Below are positions 1 through 7,838 of a DNA stretch of 64,000 bases, piece by piece (the first letter of the stretch is position 1; the number at the start of each line of letters is the position of its first letter). The stretch comes from Arenibacter palladensis. Its GTDB lineage: Bacteria; Bacteroidota; Bacteroidia; Flavobacteriales; Flavobacteriaceae. Both the position numbers and the translations under genes were made by a program. The DNA lies in NCBI RefSeq assembly GCF_900129275.1, contig NZ_FQUX01000003.1:1-64000 (forward strand), in the 5' to 3' direction. The notes under the pieces are model-generated. The model was not told the origin of the DNA and made no database searches. It saw nothing but the letters and a program-made list of their open reading frames with translations.

Positions 1-1555
1 AAAGGGCCATGATACGGGTAATTTCGTCCTGTTGGTTGTCCGAAGCCAGAAGTACGAGCTCCTTGGCCAATGCCCCGGTCTCCCCAATGGGGCGATCCGT
101 GATCTGGTGCCATGCAGCCCGTTTTGCCCAGATGGAAGGCGACTTTAAATACCCGACAAGGTCGCTTGTTTTTACCTCATAGAAATTGGGGATCTTCTTT
201 GGTTTTTGGGATTTATGACTGATCCTCCAGATACGGCCATGGGATTTGTCCCGGTCCGGGTGCGATGTGGCCACCTCGTTATGGGAAACAATTTTATTGT
301 ACCAATCGGCAATGTAAAGGCAGCCATCAGGGCCAAATTCCATATTCACAGGCCGGAACCAATCATCATCCGAGGTCAGGAAACTTGGAAGAAGTTCCGC
401 ACTAACGGAGCCATCTTCATTACGCAGAATTTTTACCGCATTTATCTCACTGGTTATGGGATTGGCAATAAAGGCCACATCTTTCCATTCACTGGGAAAA
501 GATCCCTCCAGATCGTCCGAAAAGGCAACACCGGACATACCCGTCCCACCAACACGGAATTTGTGCAGTTCCGGCATCCATGGCTGGTAGGGCCTTAGAC
601 GTTCCCTACCTATACCGGGAAAACCTGTTCCAGGTTCCATGGGCACAACCGAATACCCTAGATCATTGGCTTCCATTCCATACCATTGGCCATTGCCCCT
701 TAACTTGAAGCCCCAGATATTGTTCAATCCAGAACTTACCAGTTCTATCTTTTTCGCATCCAGGGAGAAACGTGCAATTTTGCTAAAGTCCAGACGTATC
801 TTGGCATCACTTTTAAGTGAGCTCACTTCCCCCTTGTTCAGGGCGCCTTGACTAAAATGTATCCAATCTCCCGGGCCACGGACCAAAACATGGGCCATGG
901 TATGGGTGTCGGTATAGCCAAACCCGGTGAACAAAGGCGTGCGCTTGTCCGCCTTGCCATCATTGTCCGTATCCTCCAAAAAGAACAGTTCGGATCCCTG
1001 GGCCACATAGGTACCATTTTTATAGGGCAATATACTCTGTGGAATGGCAAGTCCGTCTGCCCAGACATTGGTCTTGACCTTACTTTTTCCGTAAAGTCCG
1101 GAAAGTACCAAAATTTTATCCTTTCCTTTGGTATTCCCGCGGTACAGGTCCAAAACTCTTTTAAATTTAGGGTCTTTTTCCTGGGCTGCAGGATCGTCCA
1201 TCAACTTTAGCAAATCCTGCCACTTGATATCGGATACCGGATCCAAGGGATACATCTCCGCAGTCTGCGTCCACAAATTACCGGCATCGTCAAATGCCAT
1301 ATGGATGGGGTTCACCACACCGTCCTTTTCACTGGCCACCAACTCTACCACGAAGCCTTCAGGTACCTTAAAGCCCGCCAATTCCTTTTCCGGCGAAAGT
1401 ATTGCCGTCCTTGACGAATGTGTTTTTTTGTTGAGGGTAGGATAATCGCTTCCTTTATTGTCCCCCGAACTGGCGGTATCCGATTTTTCCTTGCATCCCA
1501 AGCAACTTAAGGCCAAGACCAAGCCGTATAAAAGTGGTTTCCTTTTAATTTTCAT
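1..1555 (-). CDS. Lipoprotein beta-propeller dehydrogenase (PVC-type / sorbosone dehydrogenase-like), 3' end beyond window
   Basis: I translated this frame from the ATG at 1555 downward; it stays open to the window edge, giving 518 codons without a stop. It begins MKIKRKPLLYGLVLALSCLGC, a lipoprotein signal with lipobox LSCLGC, so the product should be anchored outside the cytoplasm. Residues about 60-420 carry propeller-type features of the 'membrane-bound dehydrogenase' family: GFVVELVASE, PIHMAFDDAGNLW, EDTDNDGKAD, GPDGCLYIADWYN and GRIWRI. The family resembles soluble glucose/sorbosone dehydrogenases and usually continues into HEAT repeats and a cytochrome c domain; the sequence near position 1 looks like the start of that helical part. 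The gene follows the DUF1080 gene by 33 nt on the same strand, so the two are probably co-transcribed and act on sugars or sugar derivatives in the periplasm. The substrate is unknown, and whether a C-terminal CxxCH haem motif exists cannot be seen here. Confidence 0.85.
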   Translation of the reverse strand, partial: MKIKRKPLLYGLVLALSCLGCKEKSDTASSGDNKGSDYPTLNKKTHSSRTAILSPEKELAGFKVPEGFVVELVASEKDGVVNPIHMAFDDAGNLWTQTAEMYPLDPVSDIKWQDLLKLMDDPAAQEKDPKFKRVLDLYRGNTKGKDKILVLSGLYGKSKVKTNVWADGLAIPQSILPYKNGTYVAQGSELFFLEDTDNDGKADKRTPLFTGFGYTDTHTMAHVLVRGPGDWIHFSQGALNKGEVSSLKSDAKIRLDFSKIARFSLDAKKIELVSSGLNNIWGFKLRGNGQWYGMEANDLGYSVVPMEPGTGFPGIGRERLRPYQPWMPELHKFRVGGTGMSGVAFSDDLEGSFPSEWKDVAFIANPITSEINAVKILRNEDGSVSAELLPSFLTSDDDWFRPVNMEFGPDGCLYIADWYNKIVSHNEVATSHPDRDKSHGRIWRISHKSQKPKKIPNFYEVKTSDLVGYLKSPSIWAKRAAWHQITDRPIGETGALAKELVLLASDNQQDEITRIMAL

Positions 1556-1588
1556 GTGTAATCCCTAAATATTTATGATTTAATTCTT

Positions 1589-2218
1589 TTAAAGCTCCGT
1601 GATTGTAATATGTTTGAATTCTACCTTGGCATTTCCCCCACTGTGCAATTGTATGCCGATAACTCCTTTTGACGGAATATTGGGATCCTTTTCGATATAT
1701 TCGGCTGTTTTAACCCCATTAATATACGTTACATGCTTGTTCCCTATACATCTAATAATGTAACTGTTCCATCCTTCCTCGTTCAGGATATGTTTTAGGG
1801 TTCCGAGTTCACCGCCTACAAGTTTGCCCCTGCGGTGCTCATCATAAATATCGCCCCAATACCCTTTGCCTATGTCTGCCTGGTAGCCGATAATCTTATT
1901 ATCCTTAATAATGGAACGATATTGAATTCCACTGTTGATCAAGCCTTTACCATGGTCTCCGGTAATACGGAAAAGGCAACGAAATTCAAAATTTTCATAT
2001 TCCTTATCAGAATACAGGTAAGTGTTCCGGGGAATATTTTCAACCCCATCGCCTCCTATAACCACATTATCTACTACAGACCAATGTCTTTGATTTTCGG
2101 CTTTGACCGCCTTCCAATTCTTAAGATCTATTTGATCTGTTGTCTCGGACTTTTGAGCGGAAGACAAAAAAGTCGTCAAGAAAATAACTGAATAAAATAA
2201 TTGCTTATTGATTTTCAT
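1589..2218 (-). CDS. DUF1080 (3-keto-disaccharide hydrolase domain) secreted protein
   Basis: This 209-residue protein has a signal peptide (MKINKQLFYSVIFLTTFLSSAQ) followed by one DUF1080 beta-sandwich domain. Family hallmarks are NWKAV, HWSVVDNVVIGGD, NSGIQYRS, GYQADIGKGYWGDIYDEHR, GWNSYIIRC, TYINGVKTAEY and GVIGIQLHSGG. DUF1080 members are known from Bacteroidota as periplasmic proteins, some of which cleave 3-keto-glycosides. The reading frame is open much further upstream to 2512 and beyond, but I place the start at 2218 because the signal peptide begins there. The upstream in-frame residues belong to an unrelated FG-GAP family (see the relic at 2219-2512). Downstream by 33 nt lies the propeller dehydrogenase, a pairing consistent with oxidation and hydrolysis of sugars. 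The exact substrate cannot be told from sequence. Confidence 0.85.
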   Translation of the reverse strand: MKINKQLFYSVIFLTTFLSSAQKSETTDQIDLKNWKAVKAENQRHWSVVDNVVIGGDGVENIPRNTYLYSDKEYENFEFRCLFRITGDHGKGLINSGIQYRSIIKDNKIIGYQADIGKGYWGDIYDEHRRGKLVGGELGTLKHILNEEGWNSYIIRCIGNKHVTYINGVKTAEYIEKDPNIPSKGVIGIQLHSGGNAKVEFKHITITEL

Positions 2219-2512
2219 AAATTGATGTTTAATTTCATTTTTTACCCTTTCATTGTTTTTCACAACGACCAAATTAGTTGAACCGTCTGCCGAGGTTATC
2301 CAATCCATACTATTGACTAGACCTTCTATCTGAATACCTCTTTTAGAATTGGGAACGGCCTTGAATATATTTTTACCCCTATTGGGTAGCAATACCCCAT
2401 AGCTCGTATCCTGTCCAATCATGCCTGGATTGAAATCATAAAAGTTTCCAGCCAATATAACATCTTTTTTGCGATTAAGTGCGTCTTCCAGAATCGTATG
2501 AATCCCGAACAT
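2219..2512 (-). pseudogene. Relic: C-terminal end of an FG-GAP/VCBS (ASPIC/UnbV-like) repeat protein
   Basis: The 98 codons directly upstream of, and in frame with, the DUF1080 start read like the C-terminal tail of large secreted FG-GAP/VCBS-repeat proteins. Visible features are DVILAGNFYDFNPGMIGQD, TSYGVLLPNRGKNIFKAVP and the close GIQIEGLVNSMDW...LVVVKNNERV. In intact relatives this tail ends a protein of about 1100 residues. Here everything before FGIHTI has no recognisable family sequence, and the tail has lost its stop, so it reads into the DUF1080 gene. I call it a 5'-deleted relic. It could instead be a rare N-terminal fusion, but an FG-GAP tail placed before a signal peptide makes no sense as a protein. 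The family assignment is from memory of the motif pattern. Confidence 0.55.
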
Positions 2513-2816
2513 ACCATAATAGTTGCCAAATAATGAGTTTTTGCAATTACCAAGTGCACAATTTGAGCATTTATATAAATGAGATTACACTTTTTTTGAA
2601 AATAAGATCAATGAACAAGCTGGCAATTATGATTATCATAAAATGCCATTATGGTAAAAAATTTGTAGTAAAAATTTGGGTTAAAAAAGATACACTACTA
2701 ATGAAATCTTCTTAAGAGAACTCCCTATATCGATCCGACTATAAAACCTTTTTAAAGGAATTCCGAAAAATATAAAAGGTAAAATTGTACTATCTGAACT
2801 CAAATATACTGTCCCT

Positions 2817-3094
2817 ATGTATTTTGTAGAAAAGGATGAATCCATTCTTGAAGAGAGAATGAAACTTTTGGAATCGACAATAGATCAACTACCTAAGAAA
2901 AATAGGGAAGTCTTTTGCTCAGCAAGAAATCTGGGTACAGGCACATGGAAATAGCTCCCCAATTGGACATCTCGGAAAATGCCATTGAAAAGCATATTAG
3001 TTGCGCTACCAAATCCATAAAAAAATGGCTCAAGGAGAAAAATAGTAGTTTGGTGCTCATATTTTTAAATTATATGAACTTAACTATCTACTAA
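2817..3094 (+). pseudogene. Relic: C-terminal part of a FecI-like ECF sigma factor, frameshifted
   Basis: From the ATG at 2817 the frame reads LLESTIDQLPKKNREVF, the start of sigma-70 region 4 in FecI-type ECF factors, and then stops at 2952-2954. A one-base frame change near 2930 restores GYRHMEIAPQLDISENAIEK, followed by HISCATKSIKKWLKEK, the helix-turn-helix and C-terminus of the same family, ending at TAA 3092-3094. Region 2 is absent upstream. The gene is therefore both truncated and frameshifted. FecI-like factors normally sit next to a FecR anti-sigma gene and a SusC/SusD pair, none of which remain here, so this looks like debris of a lost polysaccharide-utilisation or TonB locus. Confidence 0.65.
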
Positions 3095-3117
3095 AAAGCG
3101 TTTTTTCTTGGAATATT

Positions 3118-3327
3118 TTACTCTTTTCTAAGGGGGAGTTTGGATACAGCATTGAGGGAGTCCGACGCTACCTCATTGGTACCTACGGGGGAAACACATC
3201 TTAGAGGGTTGTTTAAACAGGCACAAACTTCAGGATCCTCTTGACAAGCTTCATTGTCGCTTGCACAGGAATTGCCAATAATTACTAAGGAAAAAATGGA
3301 CAGAATAAATAGAAATTTTGTTTTCAT
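3118..3327 (-). CDS. Small cysteine-rich lipoprotein, hypothetical
   Basis: The 69-residue product starts with a lipoprotein signal (MKTKFLFILSIFSLVIIGNSC), with the lipobox cysteine at residue 21. The mature part is acidic and has four further cysteines spaced CQEDPEVCACLNNPLRC. I do not recognise the family. The closely spaced cysteines could form disulfides in the periplasm or hold a metal. It stands alone, flanked by the sigma-factor relic (convergent) and a 560-bp spacer upstream. Codon use looks ordinary for the window. The call as a real gene rests on the clean signal peptide and lipobox. Confidence 0.6.
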   Translation of the reverse strand: MKTKFLFILSIFSLVIIGNSCASDNEACQEDPEVCACLNNPLRCVSPVGTNEVASDSLNAVSKLPLRKE

Positions 3328-3893
3328 GATCTCGCGTTTAGATGATTTCTGATTACATAATCAAAACTAACTAAAGGGATTATTTATATATGCCACGTAT
3401 GTAACCAATTATATAAGAAATGTAACAACAAATAATTGTGCTCTAAGAATTCTATGGCAGGTATTCTATTTCTGGTTTTTTCTATATTAATATGGCGACA
3501 TCATCTTTCCTAATTAACTTTTAAGCAAAATAAAATATAGCCAAAAAATGGTCTTTGTGAGGAGCAAGACGGAAGTGTGGGCACATCGGTTTTGTATATG
3601 GCTCGTAGCGTGTAAAAAGGTACAGGCTTATCGGTTAAGCACAAGCCGAATTTTTGAATTTTTCTTTTTCCTTATTGACGCAAAAAGCCAAATTTAAAAA
3701 TTTGGCGATATATCAAATATACCTTAATTTCGATTAGTCAAATGATTAGAGATGAGATATATACGTTATTGTTGGCAGTTTTTATTAGTGAAACTCTATT
3801 TTGAGAAGTCAGCAAGACGCACTTAAAATAGCAAGTTGAACTAATTCCGCCATTTTCGGCGGGATCTAGGTTTAATACCTTTTATTGCCTTAC
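3328..3893. other. Long spacer (566 bp) with repeat-like segment
   Basis: No open frame of note. The first 200 bases are AT-rich and may hold the promoter of the small lipoprotein gene. The second half, about 3540-3870, differs in character: it carries several dyads, including a perfect 9-bp-arm hairpin at 3687-3706 and GGCTT/AAGCC arms around 3626-3648. It looks like an interspersed intergenic element of the kind I recall near accessory genes in other flavobacterial genomes. That resemblance is from memory and was not tested. Confidence 0.4.
3687..3706. repeat. Perfect inverted repeat GCCAAATTT-AA-AAATTTGGC
   Basis: Two 9-base arms separated by two bases are exactly complementary. It has no run of T after it on the plus strand, so it is a weak candidate terminator. 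It sits inside the repeat-like spacer described for 3328-3893. Confidence 0.6.
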
Positions 3894-4361
3894 TCAAAAG
3901 TCAGAAATGATAATTTTTTTCATTCCCATCATTTCCTTGAAAGCTCCTGGTTTTTTGGTCAAATCTTCCCAATTTTCAGGACAAACTTGCCAACTCAAAC
4001 CGTATTTATCCTTAAGCCAACCGCACACACTTTCTTCGCCACCATTGGCCGTAAGCGTGTCCCAATAATAATCGATTTCTGTTTGGTCTTTACAGGTTAT
4101 CATAAACGACACAGATTCATTAAACTTGAATTGTGGTCCAGCATTGATCCCTATAAAACGCATTCCTAAAATCTCAAATTCAACCGTGAGAACCTTGCCT
4201 GCGAAGTCTTTTTGAAATTCTGCCAAACCTTCGGCTTCTGTTTTCGGGTAATAAGTAGTATTTAAAATTTTGCCATTAGGAAAAACTGAAACATAATATT
4301 CAGCGGCTTCTTTTGCGTTTCCGTCAAACCATAAGTTTGGAATTATTTTGCTTTTTTTCAT
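3894..4361 (-). CDS. VOC / PhnB-like glyoxalase-superfamily protein
   Basis: The 155-residue protein is a PhnB-type (3-demethylubiquinone-9 3-methyltransferase domain) member of the vicinal-oxygen-chelate fold. Motifs are IIPNLWFDGNAKEAAEYYVSVFPNGKI near the start, VEFEILGMRFIGINAGPQFKFNESVSFMI in the middle, and CGWLKDKYGLSWQVCPE near the end. Proteins of this type are cytoplasmic and their substrates are mostly unknown. It is the last gene of a three-gene operon, 4 nt after the SRPBCC gene, behind an ArsR repressor. This ArsR-SRPBCC-VOC set is a recurring arrangement whose physiological role is unclear. No catalytic function should be inferred from the methyltransferase label in older annotations. 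Confidence 0.9.
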   Translation of the reverse strand: MKKSKIIPNLWFDGNAKEAAEYYVSVFPNGKILNTTYYPKTEAEGLAEFQKDFAGKVLTVEFEILGMRFIGINAGPQFKFNESVSFMITCKDQTEIDYYWDTLTANGGEESVCGWLKDKYGLSWQVCPENWEDLTKKPGAFKEMMGMKKIIISDF

Positions 4362-4365
4362 TGTC

Positions 4366-4869
4366 TTATTTCTTTAAGGTTGCCAGTAGTTCATCTAATT
4401 TCTCAAGCGTTGCTATCATTCCTTCTTCCATTCCCATATTTATAATTGTTTCGAGGTCATTTAGTGAATCATAGGTAACAACAGTGGTAACGGTAGAATT
4501 TTCGCCTTTATCGTTAAAAGCCACGAGCCATTTTGCTCTTGGAAGGTCTTCATTGATTTTAGCTTCACTATCACAAAATGCATCGATTGTACGATAATAA
4601 TCAATGGGATTTATATCGTGATATTCCGTGTAACCCCAATACTCTGTTCCTTCAGGGTCAACCATGGCGTAGTGCCAATGTCCGCCATTGCTAAAATCCA
4701 TTGATTTGGTCTTGGTTGTAAATGGTTTTGGTGCAAACCATTGGTCTAACAGTTCTTGTTTGGTGTAGCAGTCCCAAACCAATTGCCTTTCTGCATTGAA
4801 CTCACGAACAATGGAAAGCGTGTTTTTTTCGTTATCGACAATGAAGTCGAATTGCAAATTATTTTTCAT
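4366..4869 (-). CDS. SRPBCC (AHSA1/START-like) domain protein
   Basis: The 167-residue product is a single AHSA1-type SRPBCC domain: [52 protein letters not shown] and the C-terminal helix [20 protein letters not shown]. These proteins form a deep hydrophobic ligand cavity. I chose ATG 4869, which overlaps the end of the ArsR gene by 11 nt (the ATGAAAAATAA arrangement), rather than the longer open frame from 4914, because the extra N-terminal residues match nothing in the family. Overlap implies translational coupling with the repressor gene. The ligand is unknown. Confidence 0.9.
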   Translation of the reverse strand: MKNNLQFDFIVDNEKNTLSIVREFNAERQLVWDCYTKQELLDQWFAPKPFTTKTKSMDFSNGGHWHYAMVDPEGTEYWGYTEYHDINPIDYYRTIDAFCDSEAKINEDLPRAKWLVAFNDKGENSTVTTVVTYDSLNDLETIINMGMEEGMIATLEKLDELLATLKK

Positions 4870-5191
4870 TTTTTTTGTTTTTAAGAGTTGATAATAAATT
4901 GTCAAGTTGGTCAAAACGGTTTTCCCAAATCTTTCTGAACTGTTCCAACCATTTATCGATTTCTTTCATTTTTTCGATTTTCAGTTCGTAGTAGATTTCC
5001 CGACCTTGTTGGTTTGCTTCTACAAGATCGCATTCGTTCAAAATTTGTATGTGTTTTGAAATGGTAGGTCTCGCTGCATCAAAGTTTTCGGCAATTGCTC
5101 CTGCTGTCATTGCTTGCGAAGTGAGCAATACTAATATCGCTCGTCTTGTTGGGTCTGAAATTGCTTGAAATATGTCTCTTCTTAATTTCAT
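4859..5191 (-). CDS. ArsR/SmtB-family repressor of the SRPBCC-VOC operon
   Basis: The 110-residue winged-helix protein shows [20 protein letters not shown], the typical N-terminal helix of the ArsR subgroup that pairs with SRPBCC genes, and a recognition helix in [19 protein letters not shown]. It lacks the paired metal-binding cysteines of classic arsenic or zinc sensors, so its effector is probably organic or absent. It heads the operon and most likely represses itself: two near-identical operator copies overlap its promoter (5193-5236). The start at 5191 is the only suitable ATG. Confidence 0.92.
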   Translation of the reverse strand: MKLRRDIFQAISDPTRRAILVLLTSQAMTAGAIAENFDAARPTISKHIQILNECDLVEANQQGREIYYELKIEKMKEIDKWLEQFRKIWENRFDQLDNLLSTLKNKKNEK

Positions 5192-5192
5192 T

Positions 5193-5236
5193 ATGAAGTT
5201 ATTTGACTACAAATATATATGAAGTCATTTAACTAC
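5193..5236 (-). promoter_or_regulatory. Two ArsR operator copies
   Basis: On the plus strand ATGAAGTTATTTGACTAC (5193-5210) and ATGAAGTCATTTAACTAC (5219-5236) are direct repeats with two mismatches, 26 bp apart. Each contains a near-palindromic core, AGTYA-N2-TRACT, as expected for a dimeric winged-helix repressor. One copy fills the space between the promoter boxes and the other lies just downstream of the -7 box. Confidence 0.7.
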
Positions 5237-5241
5237 GCAAA
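5210..5241 (-). promoter_or_regulatory. Bacteroidota-type promoter of the arsR-SRPBCC-VOC operon
   Basis: Reading the minus strand, TTTG (5241-5238) is followed after exactly 20 nt by TATATTTG (5217-5210), matching the phylum consensus TTTG-N19/20-TAnnTTTG. The start codon follows within about 20 nt, so the 5' leader is very short. Confidence 0.7.
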
Positions 5242-5438
5242 TATTTTATTTCAGAAATTTGGAAATTCAGTCGGAATTATTAGTGTAGAAGAAGTTGTTC
5301 TTAAATTGCCCACATCTCCCTTATTACACTACCCATTGGTTGGGGTTATTCCAGTAAAACGCACATATTTTTAAAAAAAACATCCATAGGGTGTAATAAT
5401 CTATGTCTTTAGCCACTAACCAAGAAAAGATTAAAATA

Positions 5439-5879
5439 ATGACACTACAAAATGCACTTGACCATTTCAAAAATTTGGAATCCAAAACGACTAAAAAGTC
5501 TGAAATTAAGATTTACCGAAAGTTCATTCAGATATTGACAAGTTTAGAGAACAGTGACCTGTTGGACGCTGAAATTCAATCTATTGAACAGCAACTAGAT
5601 GTTCTTCATTTAAATGCAAATACAACAAATAATAAAAAAGCATTAAAGCAGTTTCAAAAATATTTGAAGGATACTTTTTCCTTAACCCCTAAAGGATATT
5701 ACACCAACCTGGGTATAGGATTGGGATCATCATTTGGAATTGTTTTCGGAATAGTAGTACTTTCGAATTTTGAGCGGACTCTGGGTATATCGTTCGGTAT
5801 TGCCCTCGGAATGCTAATCGGCCTGGTCATAGGACGTAATTTGGATTCGCAGGCCAAGGATGCAGGGAAGATGATATAA
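5439..5879 (+). CDS. Hypothetical protein with C-terminal glycine-rich membrane segments
   Basis: The 146-residue product has a charged helical N-terminal part (MTLQNALDHFKNLESKTTKKSEIKIYRKF, then a polar linker to about residue 85) followed by two glycine-rich hydrophobic segments (GIGLGSSFGIVFGIVVL and GISFGIALGMLIGLVIG). A GxxxG pattern suggests close helix packing in the inner membrane. A longer frame from 5403 is open, but ATG 5439 gives the cleaner N-terminus; I am not sure of this. It precedes an ECF sigma gene by 31 nt and a second membrane protein gene, so the three likely form one operon. The family has no function known to me; a role in regulating the sigma factor is only inference. 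Confidence 0.7.
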   Translation: MTLQNALDHFKNLESKTTKKSEIKIYRKFIQILTSLENSDLLDAEIQSIEQQLDVLHLNANTTNNKKALKQFQKYLKDTFSLTPKGYYTNLGIGLGSSFGIVFGIVVLSNFERTLGISFGIALGMLIGLVIGRNLDSQAKDAGKMI

Positions 5880-5910
5880 TACCCTTTAATCAAGCCAACA
5901 AACTAGAAGA

Positions 5911-6402
5911 GTGAGCAACGATTTTTATACATCTTCCATTTTGCCGTATGCCGCAATTATCATTAAGATATGCAGGGCATATACCAATACACAGCAAGAT
6001 TTTGAAGATTACTATCAAGAGGTGTGTTTACAAATTTGGAAAAGCAGAAACAACTTTCAGGCTCGTTCCGAGTGGTCTACATGGGTATATAGACTATCTC
6101 TTAATGTAAGCATGACCTTGTTGAAGAAACAGAAAAACAAGCGTCAGCGTATAGCCTCGGATAAACTACCCTCAGATATATCGGAAGAGCCACGTGTTTT
6201 TATCGACGATTCCCTTGAGCAGCTTTATGCCGCAATTAGACAACTGTCCCAGGTGGACAGGGGCGTGATTTTGCTTTATCTGGAAGAAAAAACCTATCAG
6301 GAAATTGCAGATATCATTGGCACCAACCCTAATAACATTGGGGTCCGGATAAAACGAATTAAAGTACGATTAAAAAAAATCTTAGATGGAAAAATCAATT
6401 GA
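5911..6402 (+). CDS. ECF-type RNA polymerase sigma-70 factor
   Basis: The 163-residue protein has sigma region 2 (DFEDYYQEVCLQIWKS, WSTWVYRLSLNVSMTLLKK) and region 4 (LSQVDRGVILLYLEEKTYQEIADIIGTNPNNIGVRIKRIKVRLKK). It should direct RNA polymerase to a small regulon. The start is GTG at 5911: an in-frame TAA at 5887-5889 excludes any upstream ATG, and AGAAGAG just before it could serve as a ribosome binding site. It overlaps the next gene by 17 nt. Both neighbours encode membrane proteins, the usual setting for an anti-sigma partner, although neither shows a recognisable zinc-type anti-sigma or FecR domain. Confidence 0.92.
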   Translation: MSNDFYTSSILPYAAIIIKICRAYTNTQQDFEDYYQEVCLQIWKSRNNFQARSEWSTWVYRLSLNVSMTLLKKQKNKRQRIASDKLPSDISEEPRVFIDDSLEQLYAAIRQLSQVDRGVILLYLEEKTYQEIADIIGTNPNNIGVRIKRIKVRLKKILDGKIN

Positions 6403-7036
6403 AACCATTTGGAAAGAAGGTTTCCTAAATAGGGATGCATTAATTGCTCCCAAGGTAAACGACATTTACAACAAGAAGTCGATTTATATCATCGATAAAT
6501 TCCAAAAAATGTTCTTGATCAATATATGGGGAATTATCATTGGCTCTTCCCTCCTGTTTATTGGGTCCTATTTTGCAGGAGCTTTGCTTGCCGGTAGTAT
6601 TGTACTCATTATGATGTTCTGGGTTGCATACACCGCTTACCAAGAATTAAAGGCTTTGGAAAAAATAGATAGAGGGCAAAGCAGTTATACTTTTTTAAAA
6701 TCCTTTAAGGATTGGATATCCAAATCCATAGATCGGTATGGAAAAATGTATAGGGTAGTATATCCTGTCTTAATTCTTGTTTTCTACTTTGGGATTTGGT
6801 TTTCCGATATGTTTGCAGGCAAGCGGGAAATGGTCGCAGCCAACTCAAATGATTTAGTGTTCGGACTACATATCTATACCACGATTATCATAATAATTGC
6901 GGCTGTTCTGATGGGCGTTTTCAGTAAGGCAATTCATAGTAAGGATATAAAAACGATTTATGGGGGAATATTGGGAAAGCTCGACTTGGCCCTTGCTGAA
7001 ATGGAGGAATTGAGAGATGAACAACCCCTATCCTAA
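6386..7036 (+). CDS. Membrane protein coupled to the ECF sigma factor
   Basis: The 216-residue product has a cytoplasmic N-terminus of about 40 residues (MEKSIETIWKEGFLNRDALIAPKVNDIYNKKS) and four hydrophobic segments: about residues 42-60, 63-85, 122-140 and 160-180. It ends in a charged tail. Its start lies inside the last codons of the sigma gene (17-nt overlap), which implies translational coupling and stoichiometric expression. By position it is the best candidate for a membrane anchor or inhibitor of the sigma factor, but there is no domain to prove it. Similar unnamed proteins follow ECF sigma genes in other flavobacteria, as far as I recall. Confidence 0.75.
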   Translation: MEKSIETIWKEGFLNRDALIAPKVNDIYNKKSIYIIDKFQKMFLINIWGIIIGSSLLFIGSYFAGALLAGSIVLIMMFWVAYTAYQELKALEKIDRGQSSYTFLKSFKDWISKSIDRYGKMYRVVYPVLILVFYFGIWFSDMFAGKREMVAANSNDLVFGLHIYTTIIIIIAAVLMGVFSKAIHSKDIKTIYGGILGKLDLALAEMEELRDEQPLS

Positions 7037-7198
7037 GGAGAGAAATGTGGAATACACTGAATACAATTAATGCGAAAATAAAGGGTTTTCAGAGGTTAGT
7101 TTTTTAAATAATGTTATCTTACAACTTACCAGTCCAGACGTTAAAACCACTTCAAATTATATTATTAAGGTGTAAGGCCATTATTTTAACTTTTAGAG

Positions 7199-7768
7199 AT
7201 GTACCAAAAGCTTAGTGCAATTATTAACTCCGTAGCCCCTATTTCGAGTAAATCATTGGCAAAAATCCAAGAGTTAGCGGAATACATTGATGTAAAAAAG
7301 GGAGAACTAATTACCGCTGTTGGCCAAAATAATAACCTGGAGTATTTTATCCTTGAGGGAATCTGTAAAAGTTTTCTATACACTCCCGAGGGAGAGGATG
7401 TAACAATTTCATTCTTTATGTCGGGCTCAATAATATCCCCTTGTACAACAAGACATAAAGACGGGAAATCCATTATCAATATACGCGCATTGACCGATAC
7501 TGTAATAGCGACTATCCATGCTGATGAGTTTGAACAATTAATGGTGGAAGATCTGGAAATCAGACATTTCGGCAATACGGTTTTAAGAAATGAATTAATG
7601 GGAAAAGTTCAAAAAGAAATAGCCTTGGCTTCCCTTAAAGGTAAGGATAGGTTGTTACTGCTGAGAGATAATTTTCCGAATATAGAAAACCTCGTACCCC
7701 ATTCTGACATAGCTTCCTATTTAGGGATAACCACAATTTCTTTAAGCAGATTAAGAACACAATCTTAA
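7199..7768 (+). CDS. Crp/Fnr-family transcription regulator
   Basis: The 189-residue protein has a cyclic-nucleotide-binding-type beta-roll (residues about 20-115, with KKGELITAVGQNNNLEYFILEGICKSF and EGEDVTISFFMSGSIISP) and a short C-terminal helix-turn-helix (HSDIASYLGITTISLSRLRTQ). Flavobacterial members of this subgroup usually lack the residues needed to bind cAMP, and the effector is unknown. There is no cysteine set for an iron-sulfur cluster, so it is not a classical Fnr. It stands alone, 162 nt after the sigma trio, and is followed by a membrane protein gene at 70 nt that may be its target. Confidence 0.9.
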   Translation: MYQKLSAIINSVAPISSKSLAKIQELAEYIDVKKGELITAVGQNNNLEYFILEGICKSFLYTPEGEDVTISFFMSGSIISPCTTRHKDGKSIINIRALTDTVIATIHADEFEQLMVEDLEIRHFGNTVLRNELMGKVQKEIALASLKGKDRLLLLRDNFPNIENLVPHSDIASYLGITTISLSRLRTQS

Positions 7769-7838
7769 CGCTTATCATTTGTTAATGGAATCTTCCGATG
7801 AATTGCCAACCTTTGATTTTTAATCAAAAACATTCATT

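Noticed and set aside
206-1445. Several plus-strand open frames of 60-130 codons over the first 1.5 kb
   Set aside because: They are the antisense of the minus-strand dehydrogenase gene, whose translation shows a signal peptide and family motifs throughout; the antisense products match nothing.
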